NCBI RefSeq assembly: GCF_009739465.1
Contig: NZ_WHOM01000065.1
Span: 370,313 to 434,312, forward strand
Source: Streptomyces apocyni
GTDB lineage: Bacteria > Actinomycetota > Actinomycetes > Streptomycetales > Streptomycetaceae
DNA: 64,000 bases
Reading direction: 5' to 3'
Notes under the pieces: model-generated
What the model saw: only the letters and a program-made list of their open reading frames with translations
The model's database searches: none
Told to the model about the DNA's origin: nothing
Position numbers and translations under genes: made by a program
In this document: piece by piece, positions 17,121 to 25,582 of the stretch
Layout of the letters: each line of letters opens with the position of its first letter
Position numbering within the stretch: position 1 is the first letter of the stretch

Positions 17121-17231
17121 CGCGTGGCCGTGCGGCCCGGCGTCAGCGAGCAAGGCCGCGGCGTGGCGGGCGATCGGCTCACTGATCGGTTCGACTACGA
17201 GCCGGGAAAGGGCCCACTCCAGGGCCCCATG
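17121..17231 (-). pseudogene. Fragment of a PIN-domain toxin gene
   Basis: Read on the minus strand, this stretch encodes LEWALSRLVVEPISEPIARH and on through AAALLADAGPHGH. This is nearly the same as residues from the middle of the intact PIN protein at 25785-26198 (LEWTLSRLVVEPVTEPIARH). The flanks bear no resemblance, so only the middle third survives. The gap between the permease pair and metE (17057-17436) otherwise holds only the metE terminator. Confidence 0.75.
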
Positions 17232-17370
17232 GCCGGCCTCGGAGCGGCAGGGCGTCGTTACCCGCGACATCGATGTCAGTCAGAGACGTCCGCCTCGGGT
17301 GATCCGGCACCGCCATGGCCCAAGTCCCTATGGCCTCCAGGACTTCGCGCAGCCGGGCCGACCGCCCGCC

Positions 17371-17430
17371 GCGGACGGCCGGGAGGGTGCAGAGCCGTAC
17401 CCTCTCGGCCGCGCCCTCCCGGCCGTCCGC
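17371..17430 (-). terminator. Terminator of metE
   Basis: A 20-bp stem (17371-17390 with 17411-17430, one mismatch) and a 20-base loop begins just past the metE stop codon. It has no T-tract. Confidence 0.8.
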
Positions 17431-17436
17431 TCCACG

Positions 17437-19755
17437 TCAGGACGGAGACAACTCGGCCCGGACCACGCGGGCCGCGCCGACCAGGTTCTCCAGGGACGCG
17501 CGGGTCTCGGGCCAGCCACGGGTCTTCAGGCCACAGTCGGGGTTGACCCACAACCGCGCGACGGGGATGGCCTCAAGTCCCTTGCGCAGCAGGGCGGCTA
17601 CCTCGGCACCGCTGGGCACGCGCGGGGAATGGATGTCGTACACGCCCGGTCCGGCCTCGCGTGGGTAGCCGTGCTCGGCCAGCTCGCGTGCGACCTGCAT
17701 GTGGGAGCGGGCGGCCTCCAGGCTGATGACATCGGCGTCGAGATCGTCGATGGCCTGGACGATGTCGCCGAACTCGGCGTAGCACATGTGCGTGTGGATC
17801 TGGGTGTCCGGCCGCACGCCACCGGTCGTGAGGCGGAACGCCTCCGTGGCCCAGGCGAGGTACCCGGCATGGTCGGCGGTGCGCAGCGGCAGCGTCTCGC
17901 GCAGCGCGGGCTCGTCCACCTGGATCACCGACGTCCCGGCCGCCTCCAGGTCGTTGACCTCGTCGCGCAGGGCGAGGGCGACTTGGCGGGCCGTCTCGCC
18001 GAGCGGCTGGTCGTCGCGGACGAACGACCAGGCGAGCATGGTGACCGGCCCGGTGAGCATGCCCTTGACGGGCTTGGCGGTCAGGGACTGGGCGTACGAC
18101 GTCCAGCGCACCGTCATCGCCTCGGGGCGGGAGATGTCACCGGCCAGGATCGGCGGCCGGACGTAGCGGGTGCCGTACGACTGGACCCAGCCGTGTCGTG
18201 TGGCGAGGTAGCCGGTGAGCTGCTCGGCGAAGTACTGGACCATGTCGTTGCGTTCGGCCTCGCCGTGTACGAGGACGTCGAGGCCCGCCTTCTCCTGGAA
18301 CGAGATCACCTCCTGGATCTCGGCCTTGACGCGCTCCTCATAGCCGTCGGTGTCGATGCGGCCTGTACGCAGGTCGGCGCGTGCGGCGCGGAGTTCGCCG
18401 GTCTGCGGGAAGGAACCGATCGTGGTGGTCGGCAGCAGGGGCAGCCCGAGGTGGGCGCGCTGGGCGGCGGCCCGTTCGGCGTACGGCTGTGAGCGGCGTG
18501 CGTTGGCCTCGGTCACCGCGCCGGTGCGGGCGCGGACGGCCGGGTCGTGGGTGATGCGGGAGCCGGTGCGGGAGGCCAGATCGGCGCGGTTGGCGGCGAG
18601 TTCGGCGGCGATGGCGTCGGTGCCCTGGGCGAGGCCCTTGGCGAGGGTGACGATCTCGGCGGTCTTCTGCCGGGCGAAGGCGAGCCAGCGCAGGATCTGC
18701 GGTGCGATGTCCCGCTCCGCCGCTGCGTCGAGCGGTACGTGCAGGAGGGAGCAGGAGGCCGCGACGTCGACCCGGTCGGCCAGCCCGAGCAGGGTGCCCA
18801 GGGTGGCCAGGGATTTCTCCATGTCGTTCACCCAGATGTTGCGACCGTTGACCATCCCCGCGACCAGGCGCTTGCCGGGCAGTCCACCGACGGCGGCGAG
18901 TGCGTCGAGGTTCGCGGCGGAAGCCTCGGCGAAGTCCAGGGCGAGCCCGTCGACCGGTGCCTTGGCCAGGACCGGCAGGGCGTCGCCGAGCTGGTCGAAG
19001 TACGAGGCGACCAGCAGCTTCGGCCGGTCGGTGAGGGCACCGAGGTCCCGGTAGGCGCGGGCGGCGGCGTTCAGTTCGGCCGGAGTGCGGTCCGCTACGA
19101 GGGCGGGCTCGTCCAGCTGCGTCCACTCGGCGCCCGCGGCGCGCAGGTCGGCGAGGATCTCGGCGTACACCGGCAGCAGGCGGTCCAGCAGGGTGAGCGG
19201 ATCGAAGTCGGCGGCGACGCCGGGGGCGGGCTTCGCGAGCAGCAGGTAGGTGACGGGGCCGACCAGGACGGGCCGGGCGGTCAGGCCCAGCGCGAGGGCT
19301 TCCCTCAGCTCCGCGACCTGCTGGCCCGAGTCGGCGGTGAAGACGGTGTCGGGGCTCAACTCGGGGACCAGATAGTGGTAGTTGGTGTCGAACCACTTCG
19401 TCATCTCCAGCGGCGCCACGTCCTGGGTGCCGCGTGCCATGGCGAAGTAGCCGTCCAGGGCGTCGGCGTCGACGGCGCCCCGGTGCCGGTCGGGGATCGC
19501 CCCGACCATGACGGTGGTGTCCAGCACGTGGTCGTAGTACGAGAAGTCGCCGGTCGGGACTTCGTGGATACCGGCCCCGGCCAGCTCCTGCCAGTTGGCG
19601 CGCCGCAGTTCGGCGGCGGTGGAGCGGAGGCCGTCGGCGGTGACGCGGCCATTCCAGTAGCCCTCGATGGCCTTCTTCAGCTCTCTGCCCTGGCCCTGGC
19701 GCGGGTAGCCGTACACGGTGGCGCGTGCTGCCGCGGCTGCGGTCCTGGTGGTCAC
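17437..19755 (-). CDS. metE: Cobalamin-independent methionine synthase MetE
   Basis: This 772-residue enzyme transfers the methyl group of 5-methyltetrahydropteroyl-triglutamate to homocysteine without B12. It has the expected two-barrel layout. The N-terminal half starts YGYPRQGQGRELKKAIEGYW. The C-terminal catalytic half has LPLLPTTTIGSFPQTGELR, DVLVHGEAERNDMVQYFAEQ (homocysteine/zinc region), IQVDEPALRETLP, HTHMCYAEF with the zinc-binding His and Cys, and WVNPDCGLKTRGWPE with the second zinc Cys. The GTG at 19755 has AAGGAG 7 bases upstream. A cobalamin riboswitch in the leader should turn it off when B12 is available for MetH, which is not in this window. Confidence 0.97.
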   Translation of the reverse strand: MTTRTAAAAARATVYGYPRQGQGRELKKAIEGYWNGRVTADGLRSTAAELRRANWQELAGAGIHEVPTGDFSYYDHVLDTTVMVGAIPDRHRGAVDADALDGYFAMARGTQDVAPLEMTKWFDTNYHYLVPELSPDTVFTADSGQQVAELREALALGLTARPVLVGPVTYLLLAKPAPGVAADFDPLTLLDRLLPVYAEILADLRAAGAEWTQLDEPALVADRTPAELNAAARAYRDLGALTDRPKLLVASYFDQLGDALPVLAKAPVDGLALDFAEASAANLDALAAVGGLPGKRLVAGMVNGRNIWVNDMEKSLATLGTLLGLADRVDVAASCSLLHVPLDAAAERDIAPQILRWLAFARQKTAEIVTLAKGLAQGTDAIAAELAANRADLASRTGSRITHDPAVRARTGAVTEANARRSQPYAERAAAQRAHLGLPLLPTTTIGSFPQTGELRAARADLRTGRIDTDGYEERVKAEIQEVISFQEKAGLDVLVHGEAERNDMVQYFAEQLTGYLATRHGWVQSYGTRYVRPPILAGDISRPEAMTVRWTSYAQSLTAKPVKGMLTGPVTMLAWSFVRDDQPLGETARQVALALRDEVNDLEAAGTSVIQVDEPALRETLPLRTADHAGYLAWATEAFRLTTGGVRPDTQIHTHMCYAEFGDIVQAIDDLDADVISLEAARSHMQVARELAEHGYPREAGPGVYDIHSPRVPSGAEVAALLRKGLEAIPVARLWVNPDCGLKTRGWPETRASLENLVGAARVVRAELSPS

Positions 19756-19945
19756 GGAGATCTCCTTCGCGAGATGAATCCCTGAGATCCCGGCAACGGG
19801 ACGAGAGCGCGAAGGGGTGACGAACCAAACGGACGGTACGAGCGTGCGTGCGTGCGCGAAAGCGCGGTTCTCGTCCGTCGGTATGTACGCCGACCCGCCC
19901 TCGGGGTCACCGGGATGTCCGCGCACGAGTGGTTCGCACGCGGGC

Positions 19946-20160
19946 AGTTGGCAGGTCTTCGGACTCGCGGGCACGCCCTGACGCTCAGGACACCTAATGG
20001 CCGTCGCTTCCCAGATCCGTCTCTCGGACCCAGTGCGTGTGACGGCGGTCGTTCCCACTCACCGCTGCGGGGCAGTCCCGGATTCCCACCGGGTTCCCTC
20101 TTACGACGCATCCCGCCTGGCGGACGGGGCGAACCAGCTGCACGGGCCAGCCTACGGGGT
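19946..20160 (-). promoter_or_regulatory. Cobalamin riboswitch controlling metE
   Basis: On the minus strand the leader has the B12 core GGGAACCCGGTGGGAATCC, then GACTGCCCCGCAGCGGTGAG, and ends with GAGTCCGAAGACCTGCC near 19950. These are the strongest conserved blocks of the cobalamin aptamer. It lies 190 bases upstream of the metE start. Ends are approximate. Confidence 0.95.
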
Positions 20161-20218
20161 AGCGCGCCGGAGCGGAGCGGTATGTCCCTCATCACCGCGG
20201 CGACTGGGGCGAATTCGG

Positions 20219-21097
20219 CTACGGTCGGGCCCCGGCGACGGTCCCCAGGAAGCGAATGTGCGGCCGGTCGTCAGGACCGGGGCGGGTGACCGTGGCGCGT
20301 ACGCCGTAGACGTCGGCTATCAGGGACTCGGTCAGGGTGGCGGCCGGGGTGCCGGCGGTCACCACCCGGCCCTTCCGGAGTACGACGACCTGGTCGCAGT
20401 GCATGGCCGCCAGGTTCAGGTCGTGCAGGGCGATGATGCTGGTGACGGGCAGTTCGGTGACCAGGTTCAGCAGGTCGAGCTGGTGCTGGATGTCGAGATG
20501 GTTGGTCGGTTCGTCCAGCAGCAGCTCGCGGGGTTCCTGGGCGAGGGCGCGGGCGATCTGGACGCGCTGGCGCTCGCCGCCGGAGAGCGTGTGCCAGGGC
20601 TGGTCGGCGCGGTCGGTGAGCCCGGTGTGCTCCAGGGCGGTGCGTACGGCCCTATCGTCCGCCTCGGCCGCGGGTGTCCAGGCGCGGCGGTACGGGATGC
20701 GGCCGAGGCGGACGACCTCGAGGACGGTCAGCTCGACGAGGGTGTCGGCGTGTTGCTCGACGACGGCCACGCGCCGGGCGACGGCACGCCGCCCCCACTC
20801 GGGCAGGGGGCGTCCGTCGAGCGTGACGACACCGGATACGGGGGCGAGCACACCGGACAGCAGCCGCAGCAGCGTCGACTTGCCGGAGCCGTTGGGGCCG
20901 AGCAGCCCGGTCACGGAGCCGGGGCGCGGGGTGAGGCTGACGCCGTCGAGGATCAGCCGCCCGTCGATGGCACGGCTCACGCGGTCGGCGGCGAGGGTAG
21001 GCAGCTGCCTGGGGTGCGGCGGCCGGGCGTCGCACCCCAGCCGCTCGGTGCCGGTCGTCATCGCATCGCCAGTCGTCATGGCATCGCCGGTCGTCAT
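20219..21097 (-). CDS. btuD: Cobalamin ABC importer ATP-binding protein (BtuD-like)
   Basis: This 292-residue ATPase of the vitamin B12/iron-siderophore type has Walker A GPNGSGKST, signature LSGGERQRVQ, Walker B LLLDEPTNHLDI and the switch His in IIALHDLNLA. The start at 21097 overlaps the permease stop (ATGA) and has GAGGAGG upstream. The first 15 codons are three copies of MTTGDA-like repeats, giving two more in-frame ATGs at 21079 and 21061. It is the last gene of the btuFCD-type operon. Assignment to B12 rather than a siderophore rests on the riboswitch in front of the operon. Confidence 0.9.
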   Translation of the reverse strand: MTTGDAMTTGDAMTTGTERLGCDARPPHPRQLPTLAADRVSRAIDGRLILDGVSLTPRPGSVTGLLGPNGSGKSTLLRLLSGVLAPVSGVVTLDGRPLPEWGRRAVARRVAVVEQHADTLVELTVLEVVRLGRIPYRRAWTPAAEADDRAVRTALEHTGLTDRADQPWHTLSGGERQRVQIARALAQEPRELLLDEPTNHLDIQHQLDLLNLVTELPVTSIIALHDLNLAAMHCDQVVVLRKGRVVTAGTPAATLTESLIADVYGVRATVTRPGPDDRPHIRFLGTVAGARP

Positions 21098-22158
21098 CGC
21101 ATCCTCCTCGTGCGGTACAGGATCAGGACGAACGCCGGGACGCCGACGAGCGAGGTCACCACGCCCACCGGCACCTCCTGGGGGTCGAGGACGGTACGGG
21201 CCAGGGTGTCGGCCCACACCAGGAACACCGCCCCGGCGATGGCGGTGACCGGCAGCAGCCTGCTGTGCCCCGGGCCGACGAGGGCGCGGGCGGCGTGCGG
21301 CAGCACCAGGCCGACGAAGCCGATCGCGCCCGCCGCGCTGACCAGCGCGGCGGTCAGCAGCGCGGTCACGCACAGCAGAACGAGCCGGGTCCCGGCGACC
21401 GCCACCCCGAGGGTGGCCGCCGCGTCCTGGCCGAAGGCGAAGGCGTCCAGGGTGCGCGCGTGGCCGAGGCACACGACCAGGGCGAGCACCAGGACGGCCA
21501 GACAGAGCCATACGTCGGTCCAGCCGGCGCCGCTCAGCGACCCGAGCAGCCAGAACAGCACGCCCCGGGTGGTCTCCGCGTCGGCCGCCGTCATCACCAC
21601 GAACGACGTCAGCGCGGAGAACAGCTGCATCGCGGCCACTCCCGCCAGCACCACCCGGTCCGTCGTCCCGCCGAGGATGTGGCTGAGCAGCAGCACCAGC
21701 GCGAACGAGACGAGCGCGCCCATGAACGCGCCCCCCGACAGGGACAGCACGCTGCCGCCCGCGCCGAGCACGACCACGACGACGGCGCCGGTCGACGCAC
21801 CCGAGGAGACGCCCAGGACGAAGGGGTCGGCGAGCGGGTTGCGCAGCAGCGACTGCATCACCGCCCCGCACACGGCGAGCCCGGCACCGCACACCGCGGC
21901 GAGCAGGGTGCGCGGCAGCCGCAGGTTCCAGACGATGCCGTCCCGGATGGGGGTCAGCTCCGTCGTACCCCAGCCCAGGTGGGAGGCGACCACGGACCAG
22001 ACGTCCCCGACCCCGATGTCCGCGGGGCCGATGGTGATGGCCACGGCGACGGACGCGGCGAGCACCGCCAGTCCGACGCCCAGACCGGCCACTTCGCGCA
22101 GCGCGCCGGAGGCCGCCCGCAGCCAGCGTGCTCCGGGCGACCGCAGGGCGGTCGTCAT
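21094..22158 (-). CDS. btuC: Cobalamin ABC importer permease (BtuC/FecCD family)
   Basis: This 354-residue FecCD-family permease has about nine or ten membrane segments. Family motifs are NLRLPRTLLAAVCGAGLAV, LLRNPLADPFVLGVSSGAS and AAGAIGFVGLVLPHAARALVG. It starts at an ATG that overlaps the stop of the binding-protein gene, and ends overlapping the ATPase start, so all three are coupled. It forms the membrane channel of the importer. Confidence 0.93.
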   Translation of the reverse strand: MTTALRSPGARWLRAASGALREVAGLGVGLAVLAASVAVAITIGPADIGVGDVWSVVASHLGWGTTELTPIRDGIVWNLRLPRTLLAAVCGAGLAVCGAVMQSLLRNPLADPFVLGVSSGASTGAVVVVVLGAGGSVLSLSGGAFMGALVSFALVLLLSHILGGTTDRVVLAGVAAMQLFSALTSFVVMTAADAETTRGVLFWLLGSLSGAGWTDVWLCLAVLVLALVVCLGHARTLDAFAFGQDAAATLGVAVAGTRLVLLCVTALLTAALVSAAGAIGFVGLVLPHAARALVGPGHSRLLPVTAIAGAVFLVWADTLARTVLDPQEVPVGVVTSLVGVPAFVLILYRTRRMR

Positions 22159-23192
22159 CCGTCGAGCCCGTACTCGCGCAGCGCCGCGGCCACCTTCTCC
22201 ACGCCCTCGACCGTGCGGATCGTCGGGTTCATGGCCTGCCCGCTGAGCAGCACGTACCGCTTCTTCTTCACCGCGTCCATGTTCTTGGTGGCCGGGTTGG
22301 ACTCCAGGAACGCGATCTTCTTCGCGGCGGTCTCGGCGGTCTGCTTCTTGCGGACGAGGTCACCGATGACCAGTACGCCGGGGTTGCGGTCGGCGACGGT
22401 CTCCCAGTTGATCTGCGGCCACTCCTGCGTGGTGTCGTCGAAGACGTTCTTGGCTCCGAGGGCGTTGGTGATGATGCCGGGGGCGCCGCAGCAGCCCGCC
22501 ATGTACGGCGACTCCTGGTTGGCGAACCAGTACAGGACGGTGGCGTCCTTGGCGTCGATCCCGGACGTGGCCTTCGCGACCCGGTCCTTGAGCTCGGTGA
22601 CCAGCTTCTTCCCGCGCTCCTCGACCCCGAAGATCCGGCTCAGCTCCCCGACCTCCCGGTAGACGGCGTCCATGGCCAGCGGCTCGGTGCGGATCCCGTC
22701 GCTGGCGCCCTTGTCCTTGGTGCCTTCGCAGTCGGCGGGGGAGAGGTAGGTCGGCACGCCCAGCTTCGCGAACTCCTCCCGGGAGGCCACTCCTCCCTTG
22801 CTCAGGGTGGAGGTGAACGAGGCGGCGACGAAGTCCGGTTCGGTGTCGAGTACCTTCTCGAACGAGGGTGCGTTGTCGGCGAGCCGCGGCACCTTCGCGT
22901 TGGCCTTCTCCAGTCCCTTGAGGACCGGGTCGGTCCAGGTGGCGGTGCCCACGATGCGGTCGGCCAGGCCGAGGGAGAGCAGGATCTCGGTGGTGCCCTG
23001 GTTCAGGGAAACGGCCCGCTTCGGCGGAGCCTTGACCGTCATCTTCTTCCCGCAGTTGTCGAGCGTGACAGCCTGGGCGCCAGCGGACTCCCCGGCCCCG
23101 TCGCCCGACGAACCCGAACCACCACAGGCGGACAGCAACAACGCTCCGGAGAGGAGCAGGACGGAACAGCGGACGGAACGTGGCAGGTGCAC
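22155..23192 (-). CDS. btuF: Cobalamin-binding lipoprotein (BtuF-like)
   Basis: This 345-residue exported protein has a signal peptide ending in the lipobox LLSAC, so it is lipid-anchored outside the membrane. The mature part has two lobes joined by a helix, as in class III binding proteins: AVSLNQGTTEILLSLGLADR and LVIGDLVRKKQTAETAAK. The GTG at 23192 has AAGGAAG 9-10 bases upstream. It is the first gene after a cobalamin riboswitch, which is the main reason to call the ligand B12; by sequence alone a siderophore binder would be hard to exclude. Confidence 0.88.
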   Translation of the reverse strand: MHLPRSVRCSVLLLSGALLLSACGGSGSSGDGAGESAGAQAVTLDNCGKKMTVKAPPKRAVSLNQGTTEILLSLGLADRIVGTATWTDPVLKGLEKANAKVPRLADNAPSFEKVLDTEPDFVAASFTSTLSKGGVASREEFAKLGVPTYLSPADCEGTKDKGASDGIRTEPLAMDAVYREVGELSRIFGVEERGKKLVTELKDRVAKATSGIDAKDATVLYWFANQESPYMAGCCGAPGIITNALGAKNVFDDTTQEWPQINWETVADRNPGVLVIGDLVRKKQTAETAAKKIAFLESNPATKNMDAVKKKRYVLLSGQAMNPTIRTVEGVEKVAAALREYGLDG

Positions 23193-23245
23193 GGTGCGGC
23201 TTCCTTGGCGTCGGGGCCCATGCGCGGGGCCCGATTCGGACGGTC

Positions 23246-23430
23246 GGTTGCCAGCAGGTCTTCGGACTCGGGATCACCCCGGCGGGACACCTTCCCGGAA
23301 CCCGGCCGTGGCCGTCCTCCAGTGGCTGTCGCCCCGCCCGTCACCCTCACCGCTGCGCGTCAGTTCCGGACTCTCACCGGATTCCCTGACCCGTGCACGC
23401 GTACAGCCGCGCTCACAGGTCCGACTGGCG
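23246..23430 (-). promoter_or_regulatory. Cobalamin riboswitch controlling btuFCD
   Basis: The minus strand reads AGGGAATCCGGTGAGAGTCC, then GCGCAGCGGTGAGGGTGACG, and finishes with GAGTCCGAAGACCTGCTGGC near 23250, the cobalamin aptamer core and 3' block. It ends about 55 bases before the btuF start codon. Ends are approximate. Confidence 0.95.
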
Positions 23431-23438
23431 TCCGGAAG

Positions 23439-23457
23439 TTACCATAGCCTTACCTAA
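23439..23457 (-). promoter_or_regulatory. Iron-box-like site in the btuF promoter
   Basis: The minus strand reads TTAGGTAAGGCTATGGTAA. The Streptomyces DmdR/DtxR iron box is close to TTAGGTTAGGCTCACCTAA; 14 of 19 positions agree and the left half is nearly perfect. It lies just upstream of the riboswitch, where the promoter should be, and TATGGT inside it could be the -10. Iron control is inference. Confidence 0.45.
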
Positions 23458-23623
23458 CATGCCGAAGGGTCCGACTCCACCGCACATCCCCTCGCTGCGA
23501 ACGTTGTGCCTCCCGATGACGTCGCCTTCACCCTGCCGCGTGAAGGGGATCTGAACGTCGTCGACTTGGACCAGGCCGCGTGATGCCGGGTGCGCCCGCG
23601 GCGGTGACGCGGGCGCCGAGCCG

Positions 23624-24001
23624 TCAGGCGGGCTGGACGGCGATGGTGCAAAGCCGCTTGGTGGCCCGGGTCAGGGCTACGTTCAAGGCCCGCATGTTCA
23701 CCGAGTCGATCGCGCACCGAGACCAGTCCAACTCGCCACAGGAGCCGAGTTCGTCGACGACCGGGCGGTGGAGCTTGGCTCACACCGTGGCCGTCGTCCA
23801 CTCGGTGAAGCGGCGATGAGCCGTCGCGCCCGTCGGCCCGAACGATGCGGCAGGCAACTGCTGCCAGGTGCAGCCGGACGTCGCCACGAACACGATGGCA
23901 GCCAGCACTTCACGGTCGTCCGGCACCAGCCGCTCAACGATCCTCACCACAGCCGACAGCCTACCGAGTTGACCAAATGAGATGTCGTCTAAGTCCAACA
24001 C
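23624..24001 (-). pseudogene. IS5-family transposase remnant joined to a helicase tail
   Basis: The minus strand encodes the N-terminus of an IS5-type transposase (FVATSGCTWQQLP, then ATAHRRFTEWTTATV), a TGA where the family has Trp, then AKLHRPVVDELGSCGELDWS and CAIDSVNMRAL in the same frame. At that point the transposase sequence stops and is followed by NVALTRATKRLCTIAVQPA and a stop. This resembles the C-terminal motif of UvrD-type helicases. No terminal inverted repeats were found. It is a dead chimeric remnant. Confidence 0.65.
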
Positions 24002-24110
24002 CCCGGCGTGGCACTACGTCTCAGAGTGTGCGGCCGGAGAGATCGCGCACGTGCGGTACCTCATGGTCTACGGGCTGTGGACGCCGGAGCGTGCCGCCGC
24101 ATGCGCCGGC

Positions 24111-24589
24111 GCCCATGACAGGACGCAGGTTGCTCAACTCCTCGCCTCGGTCTCGTAAGTTGGGACGTGGGACCGCAAACAGGGGCGGCGCCTGGTGGGT
24201 TTCTACGCGGTCATGTACTTCGCGGGTCTCCGCCCGAGTGAGGCTGTGGGGCTCAGGAAGGCTGATTGCTTCTCCCGGCAAGGTTCACGAACGAGCGGGG
24301 GCGGTCTCGTAGGTAGCAGTACCTGTTGGCGAGTGTGGCGGGACGCTTGGGAGTACGCGTTCCCGCCGGATCTTCAGGCGTCCATCCTCGAGGGCGGCCG
24401 TACGACCTGCGGCATACATGCATCACGACATGGCTGAACGCTGGCGTGCCCGTGCCCGTGCCCGTGCCGGTGGCCGAGGTCGCCCGCCAGGTGGGTAACT
24501 CGCCCGAGGTGATCCACCGCGTTTACGAGGGGTGCATCTACGGCCAGGAAGCGGCGATGAATCAGAAGATCGAAAAGGGACTCGACTGA
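24111..24589 (+). pseudogene. Degenerate tyrosine recombinase (integrase)
   Basis: Fragments in more than one frame match the integrase at 26667-28004. DRTQVAQLLASVS is followed by a TAA where the intact gene has Tyr, then RLVGFYAVMYFAGLRPSEAV carries the first catalytic Arg. The segment between is shortened and shifted. The last part has GRPYDLRHTCITTWLNAGV and ends EAAMNQKIEKGLD; the catalytic Tyr lies in IHRVYEGCIYGQ. A GTGCCC microsatellite (24447-24470) has added VPVPVPV. It is the trace of an older element in the same hotspot. Confidence 0.75.
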
Positions 24590-24625
24590 CTTGAAGAATG
24601 AGTGATGTTGAAGGCTCCTCTCGTT

Positions 24626-25432
24626 CTAGCGGCCGGAGGAGCCTCCTGGTGGTCGAAGGTGCGGGGCCACGAGAGAGCGGAGATTTTCGCTCTCTGATGC
24701 TACGCGTCCCAGAAATTCCGGCAGTGCCTCGACAGTCACGACATGAATGAGGGTCCGGGACCCCGGGCCTGTCGGGTAGAGGAGCACTCCTCTTCCGGTC
24801 TCTGTCAGTTCTACATCGTCGTGCCCGTCGGGCAGGAAGCATTGCATCAAAGGAGAATCGATTACGATCACCGGTAGGTACAGGACGGCGTGGCCATATT
24901 TACCGATATCCTGTGCTGTTGCTTCTGCTGCGCCTGAGACTCCACGCATGGCATGGAAAGCTGTGTCCTGATTATCTGTATGCGCGCGAGCGAGGTTGAA
25001 TCCGATGAGCCCTCCGGGTGGACGGAACATGTCCATGGAGGTGATGGGAGAGTCATCCTCGGTACGGTGGGCTTCCTTTAGCGTCGCGGTGATGGCGCCT
25101 TTGGCGTGAGTGGTCGCGGGAACCGATCGAACGAACCCACGCGGGCGTATGCCAGGACGGTCAGTGCAGAACAGGATCCAGGGTTTGTCGCGAGTGTGCT
25201 TACACTCGAAGATGACGTGCACGGAGAACGGTGGGTCGGACCACGTTGCTCGATCGAAGTACCCCATGAGATCGATCTCGCGTGTCTTGCCGGTTACTGG
25301 ATCCAGGTAAACGCGGCCGTGATCCCAGCCGGCACCCGTTGCTCCGGTGATGCGCGCTACGCGCATCTCCAGCGGATAGCCCTGGTCCGACAGCCACTTC
25401 CTCACGCGATCTTCGAGCGATGCTGATGTCAT
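24626..25432 (-). CDS. Hypothetical protein with a PD-(D/E)XK nuclease-like motif
   Basis: This intact 268-residue frame has base composition clearly lower in G+C than its neighbours, a sign of transfer. The N-terminal third has an acidic residue in KTREIDLMGYFDR (D54) and, 22 residues on, VHVIFECKHTRDKPW (E76, K78). This is the D...ExK spacing of restriction-like nucleases. The rest (for example SMDMFRPPGGLIGFNLARAH) is not recognised. No methylase or other partner gene is beside it; its neighbours are an integrase remnant and a tRNA-derived attachment repeat. A defence role is possible but unproved. Confidence 0.6.
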   Translation of the reverse strand: MTSASLEDRVRKWLSDQGYPLEMRVARITGATGAGWDHGRVYLDPVTGKTREIDLMGYFDRATWSDPPFSVHVIFECKHTRDKPWILFCTDRPGIRPRGFVRSVPATTHAKGAITATLKEAHRTEDDSPITSMDMFRPPGGLIGFNLARAHTDNQDTAFHAMRGVSGAAEATAQDIGKYGHAVLYLPVIVIDSPLMQCFLPDGHDDVELTETGRGVLLYPTGPGSRTLIHVVTVEALPEFLGRVASESENLRSLVAPHLRPPGGSSGR

Positions 25433-25541
25433 GGGCCTGAAGTATCACGGGCCCAGCCATGAGACACGCGGTTTTCCTGCGCAGGGTCACACGCTCGTGC
25501 CTGGTGGCAGTTGACGGCCCGCACCATCGCGCTGGTTGAGG

Positions 25542-25582
25542 CGGAGTGCCCCCGGCAGGACTCGAACCTGCGCACACGGCTC
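25542..25582. repeat. Attachment-site repeat (copy of the tRNA-Arg 3' end)
   Basis: These 41 bases match 29641-29681, the 3' third of the tRNA-Arg gene, with one mismatch in the T loop. A displaced tRNA 3' end at this distance is what tyrosine-recombinase integration leaves behind. It marks the left edge of the integrated element. Confidence 0.85.

Noticed and set aside
23454..23801. A 115-codon minus-strand frame beginning MDDGHGVSQAPPP
   Set aside because: It is the transposase remnant read in a wrong frame; no protein-like features.
24447..24470. GTGCCC microsatellite as a phase-variation switch
   Set aside because: It lies in a gene already broken by a stop and frameshifts, and its unit of six keeps the frame.
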